The notes beneath the pieces were generated by a model. The model saw only the letters and a list, made by a program, of their open reading frames with translations. It had not been told where the DNA came from and did no database searches. A stretch of 64,000 nt of DNA, taken from positions 1,054,001-1,118,000 of the forward strand of contig CP007060.1 of NCBI GenBank assembly GCA_000230955.3, given 5' to 3'. How positions within the stretch are numbered: the stretch's first letter is position 1; the number at the start of each line of letters is the position of its first letter. Position numbers and translations under genes: made by a program. Below, in pieces: positions 41,188-49,204 of the stretch. This DNA is from Halobacterium sp. DL1. GTDB taxonomy: Archaea; Halobacteriota; Halobacteria; Halobacteriales; Halobacteriaceae.

Positions 41188-42237
41188 CTACCCCTCCACG
41201 AGCTCTCGGTAGGTCGTTTCGAGTTCGTCGCCGACTCGCTCGAGACTGTGCTCCTCGGCCGTCTCCCGGGCGTTCTCGCCGAGGCGCTCGCGGAGGTCCG
41301 GGTCCGCGGCGAGGCGTTCGAGCGCTTCCTCGAACTCCTCGAACGTCGAGCACATCAGACAGTCCTCGCCGTCGGTGTAGAACTCCCGGAAGACGTCGAT
41401 GTCCCTGAGGACGACCGGCTTGCCGCAGGCCATCGCTTCCAGCACCGCGATGCCCTGGTTCTCGACCTTCGCAGGGAACAGGTAGACGTCGCCCGCGCCG
41501 AACGCCGCGCGCTTGTCCTCCATGAACCCCGTGAACGTGACATTCTCGGGCGGGTCGTTCACCCAGCGTCTCGTGGCCGCCCCAGCCTGGGGCCCCTCGT
41601 CGTAGGGACCGAACCACGCGAAGTCGTACGCCGTCTCCTGGGCGAGTTCGCAGAACGTCGTCAGTCCCTTCCGCTCGAACACCTCGCCGACGGCGTAGAC
41701 GACCATCCCGTCCAGGTCGAAGCGCTCGCGGGTCTCCTCGCGGAACTGCTCGTAGCCAGCCATGCTCTCCAGGTCCACGCCGTTGGACATCGGGCGGATG
41801 GGCGCCTCGACCGGGTAGGACTCGAGGACGCCCTTCGTGTACTCGCTCGGGCAGAGCACGAGGTCTGCCTGCGAGTAGAACCACCGGAGGTACGGTTCGA
41901 GCAGCGGGGCGACTCTCGTCGACCCGCGGAACGACTCGGCGAAGTCCTCTTTCGTGACGTGGGCGTGGAGCACCAGCGGGATGTCGTTGCGCTTCGCGTG
42001 CCGGGCGACAGCGACGCTTCCCGGCCCCACGAGGTTGCAGTGGGCCACGTCGTACTTCGCGAAGTAGCCCTCGCCGGCGAACGCGGTACCGAGGGACTGC
42101 ACTGGGTTGCCGGCGCGCCACGGCGATTCGACTACCTCGACGTCCGTCGTCGCGAGGGCCGTCCGCTGCTGGCGGGTCGCCGTGACCATCCCGCCGCGGA
42201 CGTGGTCCTCGAACTCGAGGTAGTTCAACGCGCGCAT
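41188..42237 (-). CDS. Glycosyltransferase, GT4 family
   Basis: A 349-aa GT-B enzyme beginning MRALNYLEFEDHVRGGMVTA. Key pieces are VVYAVGEVFERKGLTTFCEL near residue 182 and YLFPAKVENQGIAVLEAMAC near 257 (EX7E). An EEHSLERVGDELETTYREL helix ends the protein. It is paired with the downstream glycosyltransferase on one transcript, and the two may add successive sugars to one lipid. Upstream in-frame codons exist, but the protein fold begins at this ATG. Confidence 0.9.
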   Translation of the reverse strand: MRALNYLEFEDHVRGGMVTATRQQRTALATTDVEVVESPWRAGNPVQSLGTAFAGEGYFAKYDVAHCNLVGPGSVAVARHAKRNDIPLVLHAHVTKEDFAESFRGSTRVAPLLEPYLRWFYSQADLVLCPSEYTKGVLESYPVEAPIRPMSNGVDLESMAGYEQFREETRERFDLDGMVVYAVGEVFERKGLTTFCELAQETAYDFAWFGPYDEGPQAGAATRRWVNDPPENVTFTGFMEDKRAAFGAGDVYLFPAKVENQGIAVLEAMACGKPVVLRDIDVFREFYTDGEDCLMCSTFEEFEEALERLAADPDLRERLGENARETAEEHSLERVGDELETTYRELVEG

Positions 42238-42309
42238 CGTCGGAGGCAAACCGACCGCGGCCGATAATCCTACCGGAACCGTCTTGTGCGCGACGCGACG
42301 AGCGCGAAC

Positions 42310-42585
42310 ATGGGAATCGCGGCGGAACGCATCGACAGACTCCGGGTGCTCGCCCGGGAGGCCGCCCGGGAGGGCGACGCCGAGCGCGCCCGCGAGTACG
42401 TCCGCCTCGCCCGCCGCCTCGCCGAGCGCAACCGCCTCACGCTCCCCCGTGAGTTCCGCCGGTTCACCTGCGACGCCTGCGACGCCTACCTGATCCCCGG
42501 TCGGAACGCCCGCGTCCGCACGCAGTCGGGCCACGTCGTCGTCACCTGCGACTGCGGCCACCAGTCCAGGTACCCCTACGAGTAG
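42310..42585 (+). CDS. rnp4: Ribonuclease P protein component 4 (Rpp21)
   Basis: A 91-aa protein. An N-terminal helical bundle (ERIDRLRVLAREAAREGDAE, YVRLARRLAERNRLTLP) precedes a zinc ribbon with CDACDAYLIP near residue 55 and TCDCGHQSRYPYE at the end. This is the Rpp21/Rnp4 subunit of archaeal RNase P, which matures tRNA 5' ends. It is followed by the YhbY-family RNA-binding gene 74 bp downstream, as in other haloarchaea. Confidence 0.9.
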   Translation: MGIAAERIDRLRVLAREAAREGDAERAREYVRLARRLAERNRLTLPREFRRFTCDACDAYLIPGRNARVRTQSGHVVVTCDCGHQSRYPYE

Positions 42586-42659
42586 CGCTCCGGGCCGCGG
42601 AGTGCCACGACGCCGAGGTAACAACTTTCAATGCGTCTGCCCCGCAAGACCGGGTAGGA

Positions 42660-42902
42660 ATGTCCGAGGACCTAGCAAAGAAAGCACACGAGGCCGACGT
42701 CACCGTTTGGGTGGGGAAGGCGGGCGTCGACTCCGTCACCGAGGAACTCGCCGACCAGCTACAGGACCGCGACGTGGTGAAGGTGAAGTTCCTCCGGTCG
42801 GCCCGCGGGAGCGAGGAGACGGCGGACCTGGCCGACAGGCTCGCCGAGCAGACCGGCAGCGAAATCGTCGACGTCCGCGGTAACACGGCGGTCTACAAGT
42901 AA
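42660..42902 (+). CDS. YhbY/CRM-domain RNA-binding protein
   Basis: An 80-aa single CRM domain. DVTVWVGKAGVDSVTEELAD at residue 14, KVKFLRSARGSEETADLADR near 42, and the end QTGSEIVDVRGNTAVYK. YhbY-type proteins bind pre-50S ribosome RNA. It lies between Rpp21 and MscS; the TAA overlaps the next ATG (TAATG), so MscS is probably translated from the same mRNA. Confidence 0.92.
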   Translation: MSEDLAKKAHEADVTVWVGKAGVDSVTEELADQLQDRDVVKVKFLRSARGSEETADLADRLAEQTGSEIVDVRGNTAVYK

Positions 42903-43801
42903 TGCCGGTGGACCCACTGCCGTTCGTCGAGGACGTCGTCCCGCAGTACGCAGTGGCAATCACGCAACTCGTCTACTTCGTCGCGTCGTTCGTCGCGGTC
43001 TACCTGCTCGGTCGCGTGTTCGTCCGACCGCTGTTCGACCGCGTGCTCCGAAACCGCGATTTAGACGCACACGCGCGCCGCCCTCTCAAGAAGATCGTGT
43101 CGCTCGCGATCGTCTTCGCCGCCATCTCGATGGCGTTCAGTTTCGCCGGGTACGGCAACCTCCTGACCAGCCTGGCCACCATCGCCGCGGCCGCCACGCT
43201 CGCCATCGGCTTCGCGATGCAGGACGTTCTCTCGAACTTCGTCGCCGGCATCTTCATCTACGCTGACGAGCCGTTCCGCATCGACGACTGGATCGAGTGG
43301 GACGACCACTCCGGCATCGTCGAGGACATCAGTCTCCGCGTCACGCGCGTCCGCACGTTCGACAACGAACTGCTGACGGTGCCGAACTCCCAGCTCACGG
43401 ACGGCGTCATCAAGAACCCAGTCGCCAAGGAGCAGTTGCGCCAGCAGTTCCTCTTCGGCATCGGCTACGGTGACGACATCGACGAGGCCACCGAGATAAT
43501 CGTCGAGGAGGCGGAGACCCACGACGACATCCTCGACGACCCGCCCGTCTCCGTCCGCCTGACCGAACTCGGTGACTCCTACGTCGGCCTGAAGAGCCGG
43601 TTCTGGATCGCCAACCCCTCGCGTTCGGACTTCGTGAAGACCCGCAGCACGTACGTCCAGCGCGTCAAGGAGCGTTTCGACGAGGCCGGCATCGACATCC
43701 CGTACCCCATCCGGACCCTCGACGGCGAGGTCGAACTCTCCGGGTCGACGGGGGCCGGGCAGCTCGGCGGGTCCTCGGGCGTCGAACAGCTAGACGGGTA
43801 G
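42902..43801 (+). CDS. mscS: MscS-family mechanosensitive channel
   Basis: A 299-aa protein with three N-terminal helices (about residues 17-40, 60-80, 85-110). The pore-lining region is AAAATLAIGFAMQDVLSNFV, followed by the beta domain GIFIYADEPFRIDDWIEWDD and FDNELLTVPNSQLTDGVIKN. It opens under membrane tension to release solutes upon hypo-osmotic shock, a relevant threat to halophiles. The C-terminal tail is short and low-complexity. Confidence 0.93.
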   Translation: MPVDPLPFVEDVVPQYAVAITQLVYFVASFVAVYLLGRVFVRPLFDRVLRNRDLDAHARRPLKKIVSLAIVFAAISMAFSFAGYGNLLTSLATIAAAATLAIGFAMQDVLSNFVAGIFIYADEPFRIDDWIEWDDHSGIVEDISLRVTRVRTFDNELLTVPNSQLTDGVIKNPVAKEQLRQQFLFGIGYGDDIDEATEIIVEEAETHDDILDDPPVSVRLTELGDSYVGLKSRFWIANPSRSDFVKTRSTYVQRVKERFDEAGIDIPYPIRTLDGEVELSGSTGAGQLGGSSGVEQLDG

Positions 43802-43827
43802 CGCGGGTCTCCGCGGCCCGCCGCCGG

Positions 43828-44277
43828 TCACTCCACTGACTTCTCCATGCAGGTCGCGGACTGTGGACAGTGCTCGGCGAACAGCGTCGACTCCTGGACA
43901 CGCGGCGGAACGGCGTCCCGGTCGGTCGTCTCGAAGCTCCGCGCCCGGAAGAATTCCGGTGCGGTCGTCGTCAGGAGGTAGAGCGCGCTCGCCCCCTCCT
44001 CGATTGCGAACGCCTCCAGTTCGTCGCACAGCACCGTCCCGTAGCCCGCCGATCGGTGGGCCTCGGCGACGACGACGGACCGCACGACGGCGTCCGTGCC
44101 GTACAGTTCGACGCCGCCGGCAGCGACGACAGTGCCGTCCGCGCGCCCGACGAAGAACTGCCCCGGACTCGACTCGAGGCCGTCGTGCGGGAGGTCGCTG
44201 GCCGCCAGTAGCGCCGCGACCCGGTCCAGTTCCGCCGGATTGGCGGCCCGGACGGTCAGGGGCTGCGAATCAGGCAC
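43828..44277 (-). CDS. arsN2: ArsN2-type GNAT N-acetyltransferase
   Basis: A protein of about 149 aa with the GNAT fold: acetyl-CoA loop VVAEAHRSAGYGTVLCDELE near residue 75. The tail PEFFRARSFETTDRDAVPPR and HCPQSATCMEKSVE matches the ArsN2 subgroup, whose conserved C-terminal cysteines are seen here. ArsN-type enzymes are linked to detoxifying organoarsenicals such as arsinothricin. The GTG at 44277 overlaps the preceding small gene by 8 nt, the spacing used elsewhere in this window; an ATG at 44310 is also open. Confidence 0.85.
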   Translation of the reverse strand: MPDSQPLTVRAANPAELDRVAALLAASDLPHDGLESSPGQFFVGRADGTVVAAGGVELYGTDAVVRSVVVAEAHRSAGYGTVLCDELEAFAIEEGASALYLLTTTAPEFFRARSFETTDRDAVPPRVQESTLFAEHCPQSATCMEKSVE

Positions 44278-44557
44278 TGTTGCAGGTGGGCCCCCAGGCG
44301 ACGGTGACACTGACGTTGCCGGGCAGGTCGAGGACCAGACCCTTGCAACGCTGGACGCACCGGGCTAGCTTGCGGGCGCGTCGCGCGGTGACGGCGACGA
44401 ACGCCGCCGTGGCGGCGACGACGCCGGCGGCCACCGGACCGCTCGCGGCCCAGAGCAACACCGGTATCGCCGCCGCCATCGCGTAGCTCGCGAGTACCTT
44501 CTGCCAGGTCAGTCGGTCGTACCTCGTCCGTTCGTGTGGGTCGGGTGAGTCGTGCAT
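44270..44557 (-). CDS. Small cysteine-containing membrane protein in the ars operon
   Basis: A 95-aa protein. A charged N-terminus (MHDSPDPHERTRYDRLTWQK) is followed by two closely spaced helices (about residues 22-40 and 42-58), a basic turn and the tail KLARCVQRCKGLVLDLPGNV with a CxxxC pair and a last cysteine near 92. No family is recognised. It lies between arsM (41 bp) and arsN2 (8-nt overlap), so it shares their mRNA. Metalloid binding through the cysteines is a guess. Confidence 0.7.
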   Translation of the reverse strand: MHDSPDPHERTRYDRLTWQKVLASYAMAAAIPVLLWAASGPVAAGVVAATAAFVAVTARRARKLARCVQRCKGLVLDLPGNVSVTVAWGPTCNSA

Positions 44558-44598
44558 CGTGGGTGAGTGCGTGGTGGGTGTTCGTCTGTCGGTCGTCG

Positions 44599-45396
44599 CT
44601 ACTCGTCTGGTTTCTCGGCTTCGATGGTCGCGGAGACGACGTAGTCGCGCGGGTCGCGGTCGGCGTCGAACGTCCGGTCGACCTCGCCGTCTGCGTCTGG
44701 TTCGACGGAGACGTCGACGAACCCGGCGTCCGCGAGCATCGCCTCGACAGCTGCTATCGTCGACGCGCCGCCGACGCAACCAGCGATGGTGTCGAGGTCG
44801 GTGCGGTACTCCGCCGGGAGGTCAGCCGTCAGCACCAGGTCGGAGATGGCGAGGCGGCCGCCGGGCCGGAGGACGCGGAAGGCCTCCCGGAACACCTGGG
44901 GTTTGTCCGGCGAGAGGTTGACGACGCAGTTCGAGATGACGACGTCGACGGTCTCGTCCCCGACTGGGAGGTGTTCGATCTCGCCGAGTCGGAACTCGAC
45001 GTTCTCCGCGTCGTTCTTCTCGGCGTTCTCGCGCGCCCGCTCGACCATCTCGGGGGTCATGTCGACGCCGACGACGCGGCCCGCGGCGCCGACCGCCCGG
45101 CCCGCGAGGAAGCAGTCGAAGCCGCCGCCCGAGCCCAGGTCGAGGACGCTGTCGCCGGTCTCCAGGCTCGCGATGGCAGTGGGGTTTCCGCAGCCGAGTC
45201 CGAGGTTCGCGCCCGGTTCGACGGCCGCCAGGTCGTCGTCGGAGTAGCCGATGCCGCGGGCGTCGTCGGCTGGCTCACCGGCCGTGTCGCCACAGCAGCC
45301 AGACGATTCGGTCGCGGCCTCGGCGTACCGCTCCCGCACAGCGGTCCGCTGTGTCGCGGCGTCGACGCCGTCGCTGGCTCGTGTGTCCTCAGTCAT
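44599..45396 (-). CDS. arsM: Arsenite S-adenosylmethionine methyltransferase
   Basis: A 265-aa class I methyltransferase. SAM motif GDSVLDLGSGGGFDCFLAGR near residue 87. Conserved cysteines are in SSGCCGDTAG near 34, in NLGLGCGNPT, in VVISNCVVNLSPDKPQ and in DTIAGCVGGAS, the set that binds As(III) in ArsM. It converts arsenite to methylated arsenicals. ATG overlaps the arsR stop by 8 nt. Confidence 0.93.
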   Translation of the reverse strand: MTEDTRASDGVDAATQRTAVRERYAEAATESSGCCGDTAGEPADDARGIGYSDDDLAAVEPGANLGLGCGNPTAIASLETGDSVLDLGSGGGFDCFLAGRAVGAAGRVVGVDMTPEMVERARENAEKNDAENVEFRLGEIEHLPVGDETVDVVISNCVVNLSPDKPQVFREAFRVLRPGGRLAISDLVLTADLPAEYRTDLDTIAGCVGGASTIAAVEAMLADAGFVDVSVEPDADGEVDRTFDADRDPRDYVVSATIEAEKPDE

Positions 45397-45760
45397 CGTC
45401 GGGCCCCCTCGTCTCGTCGAGCACGTCGAGGATGCGGTCCGCGCGGGGCGTCGCGGTGTAGTACCGCCACCGCCCCTCCTTGCGTCGGTCGACGAGACCG
45501 GCGCTGAACAGCCGGGAGAGCGCCTGGCTCACCGCGCTCTGGCTCACGCCGAGCGCGGGTTCGATTTCACAGACGCAGACCGCGTTGTCCGCGTCGGCGA
45601 TGAGGCGGAGCGCCTCGTAGCGCGTGTCGTTGCCGAGCGTCGCCAGCGTGTCGACGTCGGCTGCGAGCGCCTGCTCGGAGAGCTCGTGGCTGACCGAGCA
45701 ACAGCCGGGCTCGGGTCGGTCCATCTCGTCAGCGTCGGTGGTGGACTGGTGCTCTGCCAT
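45389..45760 (-). CDS. arsR: ArsR-family metalloregulator
   Basis: A 123-aa winged-helix repressor. The recognition helices are CEIEPALGVSQSAVSQALSR near residue 64; metal-site cysteines are in NAVCVCEIE, the position used by ArsR/SmtB proteins (ELCVCDL type), with a further CC near residue 20. As(III) binding should release it from DNA. It is first in the ars operon and faces a tandem-repeat operator directly upstream. Confidence 0.92.
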   Translation of the reverse strand: MAEHQSTTDADEMDRPEPGCCSVSHELSEQALAADVDTLATLGNDTRYEALRLIADADNAVCVCEIEPALGVSQSAVSQALSRLFSAGLVDRRKEGRWRYYTATPRADRILDVLDETRGPDDD

Positions 45761-45761
45761 C

Positions 45762-45793
45762 TTAGCGTATTCTAATATTAGCGCATTCTAATA
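45762..45793. promoter_or_regulatory. Tandem-repeat operator and promoter of the ars operon
   Basis: Two adjacent 16-bp repeats, TTAGCGTATTCTAATA (45762-45777) and TTAGCGCATTCTAATA (45778-45793), differ at one base. The repeats begin 1 bp before the arsR ATG and run through the AT-rich TATA region (about 45786-45796), so a repressor bound here would block the promoter. Each half contains the AGAATnCG-type core on the minus strand. Confidence 0.75.
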
Positions 45794-45967
45794 TAATTGT
45801 TTGGGTCGGTGGCTCACGGTCCGAGACAGCGAGGCGAACGACAGAAGCTGGCGCAAAATGGCCGGGAAGCGATACGATGGCTCGCTCGACCTGTGTTCTC
45901 GCGTCTGGCGACTGCGCAACGGTATGACCGCGAGCCCGCGGCTCCTCTCCAGTAAAACGGCAGTATG

Positions 45968-46272
45968 AGTGCGGACAATCGGGGTCGCCCGGTGTTCCCA
46001 CCCGGGTAGTCCCGGTCGCCTCCTCCACCCCGCGACCCTTCGAGCGACGGACGTTCGGTGCTCCGCTGCTCACTTCCGTGCCTGACGGAGTGGCACCGAC
46101 GAACCGCGACGACGACGCCCTTGCAGGCGCGCGCCGCGGACCGCCGTCCCCGAAGGACGAGGCTTCCACGTTGGCTCCCGGGGCCCGAACGGGTCTACGG
46201 GACTCCCCCGGTCTTCGGCCCCCGCTGATGACTATCTCGCGGGCAAGGGCGGGGCCAAACCGCCCGGCCTAG
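45968..46272 (-). ncRNA. ffs: Signal recognition particle (7S) RNA
   Basis: The minus strand carries the SRP54-binding helix 8 at 46066-46086 (GTCAGGCACGGAAGTGAGCAG), with the symmetric-loop core and GGAAG tetraloop region, flanked by long GC-rich complementary strands as in archaeal 7S RNA. The 5' domain starts near CTAGGCCGGGCGG, and an upstream TATA-like CTTATGAG (46296-46303) fits a start at about 46272. The expected length of about 305 nt sets the 3' end; both ends are approximate. Open frames across it are not genes. Confidence 0.88.
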
Positions 46273-46381
46273 TCCAGTTCGTCATTACCCACACCCTCAT
46301 AAGGGCCTTTCGGGTTGGACGACGCGCGATGCTAACGTGTAACAGATTAACACTTTGGTCTCGTGGCAAGAACTGCCGCCC

Positions 46382-47404
46382 ATGGCCGAACTGGCCGACC
46401 ACTACGCGGCGATCCGCGAGGAGTTCGACTACGACCGGCCGGACGTCGACGTCGGGTCGCTCCCTGCCGGCGTCGTGGACCGCGCGTTCTCCGCGACGAC
46501 GGACGTCGAGGCGCTGCGGGACGCCGGCGACGAGACGAAGTTCATCGCCAGCGCGGGGCTGACGGGGACGCCCCACGTCGGCACCGTGGCGCAGATGTTC
46601 GCGGTGAAGCGCCTCGACGAGGCCGGCTTCGACACGGAGTTCCTCGTCGCGGACTACGAGAAGTACGCGGGCAGCGGCCGCGACCTAGACGTCGTCCGGA
46701 ACCTCGCAGCGGACTACGAGACCTTCCTCGACCGCATCGGCTACGAGGGGGAGGTGCGGACGCAGTACGACGCCGAGGACGTGATGCACACCGCGTTCCG
46801 TCTGGCGCCGTACTGGGAGACAGAGCCCGACTTCGAGATGGACGTCGACCCGACGCCCTGGGAGCAGGAACTGAAGGCGGCCTACGAGCGCGACCAGGTG
46901 GAACTCGCCGACGCCTCCGGGGGGACGGAGTTCGGCCGGAATCTCACCGGCCTGCTCTGTCTCGCGGACTTCATGCACCCTTCGCTCGCGGAGGGGTACG
47001 AGCGCGCGGTGTTCGTCCTCGGCGTCGACGAACACGCGCTCTACGAGTACAACCACTACCTCGTGGACGGGTCGCCGTTCGACCCCGCGTTCGAGGGCCT
47101 GTTCACGCGCATGGTCCGGGGACTGAACGGCTATCCGAAGATGTCGAAGACAATCCCCGGGTCCGGCATCAAGATGGACATGGCGCCCGAGCGAGTGCGG
47201 GAACTCGTCAGGGAGGCCGACGAGGACTGCCCGCCCGTGGAATCCCCGCTCTACCAGATGATGTGTCTCGTCTCGGAGTACGACGCCGACCGACTCGCAG
47301 ACCTGGAGGCGGCGTGCCGCGACGGCGGTGAGGCGTGGGACGCCGCCGTCGAGGCGTACGCGGCGTACCTCGGGAATCTCGCCGCGAACTGGCCCGAGGA
47401 ATAG
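46382..47404 (+). CDS. TrpRS/TyrRS-type class I aminoacyl-tRNA synthetase
   Basis: A 340-aa Rossmann-fold synthetase. The HIGH-type motif reads SAGLTGTPHVGTVAQMF near residue 57 (PHVG), and the KMSKS loop YPKMSKTIPGSGIKMDM near 260. Length and a short C-terminal helical part match the TrpRS/TyrRS class Ic. The amino acid cannot be told from motifs alone, and the N-terminus lacks the extra domain of the larger archaeal TrpRS. It could be a second TrpRS or TyrRS paralogue. The ATG at 46382 is the first good start. Confidence 0.8.
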   Translation: MAELADHYAAIREEFDYDRPDVDVGSLPAGVVDRAFSATTDVEALRDAGDETKFIASAGLTGTPHVGTVAQMFAVKRLDEAGFDTEFLVADYEKYAGSGRDLDVVRNLAADYETFLDRIGYEGEVRTQYDAEDVMHTAFRLAPYWETEPDFEMDVDPTPWEQELKAAYERDQVELADASGGTEFGRNLTGLLCLADFMHPSLAEGYERAVFVLGVDEHALYEYNHYLVDGSPFDPAFEGLFTRMVRGLNGYPKMSKTIPGSGIKMDMAPERVRELVREADEDCPPVESPLYQMMCLVSEYDADRLADLEAACRDGGEAWDAAVEAYAAYLGNLAANWPEE

Positions 47405-47441
47405 GGAAACTGTCATCCCGTCTGCCGCGCTAGGGCCGCCC

Positions 47442-47753
47442 ATGGGATTCGGTTCGACTGCGAAGAAACTCCAGCGAGTCACCGAACTGGCGGACAAGCT
47501 CTACGAGCGCTTCGAGAAGCTCCGCGAGCAGGTCAACGAACTCACCGGCACCGTCGAGGAGACGAACGACCGGGTGGCCACCCTCGAATCGGAACTCTCC
47601 GAGCAGCGGGCGCTCCTCGAGGCGCTCGCCGAGGAGCAGGGGGTCGACGCGGAGGAGGTCACCGCGGACGTTTCGGTGTCGGAAGGCGGGGACAGTGCAG
47701 CGGAGACGGCCGCGGGAAGAACGGCCGACGGCGCCGCGGATGGCAACGACTAA
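47442..47753 (+). CDS. DUF5798-like coiled-coil protein
   Basis: A 103-aa protein opening MGFGSTAKKLQRVTELADKL. Residues 8-66 form a continuous heptad-rich helix (YERFEKLREQVNELTGTVEE, RVATLESELSEQRALLEALA), followed by an acidic disordered tail. It resembles haloarchaeal DUF5798, which has no known function. It probably oligomerises. Located 37 bp after the synthetase gene. Confidence 0.75.
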   Translation: MGFGSTAKKLQRVTELADKLYERFEKLREQVNELTGTVEETNDRVATLESELSEQRALLEALAEEQGVDAEEVTADVSVSEGGDSAAETAAGRTADGAADGND

Positions 47754-47780
47754 AGAACGCCGGCAAGAATTACGCCGACA

Positions 47781-48761
47781 ATGACCACCCACCGGAGGCC
47801 GCTGGACTCGGTGCTCGAAACCGTCGGGGAGACGCCGCTCGTGCGGGTGCAGGCCGCCCCGGACGCGGTGCCGGTGTACGCGAAACTGGAGTCGTTCAAC
47901 CCCGGGGCGAGCGTGAAAGACCGCATCGGCCTCTACATGCTCGAGGCGATGCTCGACTCCGGGGAGCTCCCCGAGGGCGGCACCGTCATCGAGCCCACCG
48001 CGGGCAACACCGGCATCGGGTTCGCCGTCGCCGCCGGACAGCTCGGCATCGACGCCGTCTTCGTCGTCCCCGAGCGCTTCAGCGTCGAGAAGCAGACGCT
48101 GATGGACGCGCTGGGAGCCGAGGTGATCAACACGCCCACCGAGGACGGGATGGGCGGCGCCATCCAGCGCGCCCACGAACTCGCCGAGGAACTCGACGAC
48201 GCGGTCGTCCCACAGCAGTTCTCCAACCCACTGAACGCGGAGGCCCACTACGAACTCACCGGGCCGGAGATCCACGACGCCCTCGACGGCGAGGTCGGTG
48301 CGCTCGTCGCGGGCTGTGGCACCGCCGGCACCCTGATGGGGACCGGACGCTGCCTCCGCGACGACGTCCCGGACCTCTACGTCACGGCCGTCGAACCCTC
48401 GGGGTCGCTGTACGCACGGATGGTTGGCCGGGACGTCGAGGCCGCCGAGTACAAGACGGAGGGCATCGGCACCCACGACCCCGCGACGAACGAACTGTTC
48501 GACCCGGAGTTCGTCGACGACGTGGTCCAGATTCCCGACCGCGACACGCACGCGGAGATGCAACGGCTCGCCCGCGAGGAGGGGCAGCTCGTCGCGTCGA
48601 GTTCCGCCGCGAACAGCCTCGCTGCCCTCGACGTCGCAGAGCGCGCCGCCGCGGGGGATCTCGACCTCCCCCACGACTGCGTCGTGACGGTGTTCCCGGA
48701 CTCTAGCGAGCGCTACCTCTCGAAGGGCGTTTACGGCGACTACGAGTCCTGGGAGGGCTGA
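47781..48761 (+). CDS. PLP-dependent cysteine synthase-family protein
   Basis: A 326-aa beta-family PLP enzyme. The PLP lysine is in NPGASVKDRIGLYML near residue 45, the substrate loop is EPTAGNTGIGFAVAA near 77, and the phosphate-binding glycines are GCGTAGTLMGTG near 180. The fold is shared by cysteine synthase and cystathionine beta-synthase. It probably makes cysteine or cystathionine from a serine derivative. Start ATG 27 bp after the coiled-coil gene. Confidence 0.9.
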   Translation: MTTHRRPLDSVLETVGETPLVRVQAAPDAVPVYAKLESFNPGASVKDRIGLYMLEAMLDSGELPEGGTVIEPTAGNTGIGFAVAAGQLGIDAVFVVPERFSVEKQTLMDALGAEVINTPTEDGMGGAIQRAHELAEELDDAVVPQQFSNPLNAEAHYELTGPEIHDALDGEVGALVAGCGTAGTLMGTGRCLRDDVPDLYVTAVEPSGSLYARMVGRDVEAAEYKTEGIGTHDPATNELFDPEFVDDVVQIPDRDTHAEMQRLAREEGQLVASSSAANSLAALDVAERAAAGDLDLPHDCVVTVFPDSSERYLSKGVYGDYESWEG

Positions 48762-48762
48762 G

Positions 48763-49173
48763 TCAGACCACCAGTCGCTGGTGTTCGACCTTGGCACACT
48801 TGTCCTGGACGACGCGTAGCCCCGCGTCCTCGGCGCGCTCGGCGGCCTTGTCGTCGCGGATGCCGAGTTGCGTCCACACTACCTCGACGTCGCTGCGTTC
48901 GATGGCCTCGTCGACGATGCCCGCGACCTCATCGCTCGGGCGGAAGACGTCCACGACGTCGACATCCTCCTCGACGTCGGTCAGCGAGTCGTAGGCCTCC
49001 CGGCCGAATATCTCGTCAGCGAACGGGTTGACGGGAATCACGTCGTAGCCGTGGCGTCGGAGGTAGGCCGGAATCTCGTGGGCGTCCTTCCCCGGCGTGC
49101 TCGAACAGCCGACGACGGCGACGCTGTCGTACTCGAGAATCTCGGTCAGTTCGTCGTCTGTTTCGACGGGCAT
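48763..49173 (-). CDS. CoA-binding (YccU-like) protein
   Basis: A 136-aa Rossmann protein of the CoA-binding domain family: YDSVAVVGCSSTPGKDAHEI near residue 15, GYDVIPVNPFADEIFGREAY near 42, and VEVVWTQLGIRDDKAAERAE near 97. These single-domain proteins bind CoA or NAD-like ligands, with unknown role. It converges on the cysteine-synthase-like gene with 1 bp between stops. Confidence 0.87.
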   Translation of the reverse strand: MPVETDDELTEILEYDSVAVVGCSSTPGKDAHEIPAYLRRHGYDVIPVNPFADEIFGREAYDSLTDVEEDVDVVDVFRPSDEVAGIVDEAIERSDVEVVWTQLGIRDDKAAERAEDAGLRVVQDKCAKVEHQRLVV

Positions 49174-49204
49174 GTGGGACGCTACGTAGCGTGGGGCGAA
49201 AAAT

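Noticed and set aside
45762-46169. Minus-strand reading frame downstream of arsR promoter
   Set aside because: It overlaps the SRP RNA gene and the ars operator, and its composition is not protein-like.
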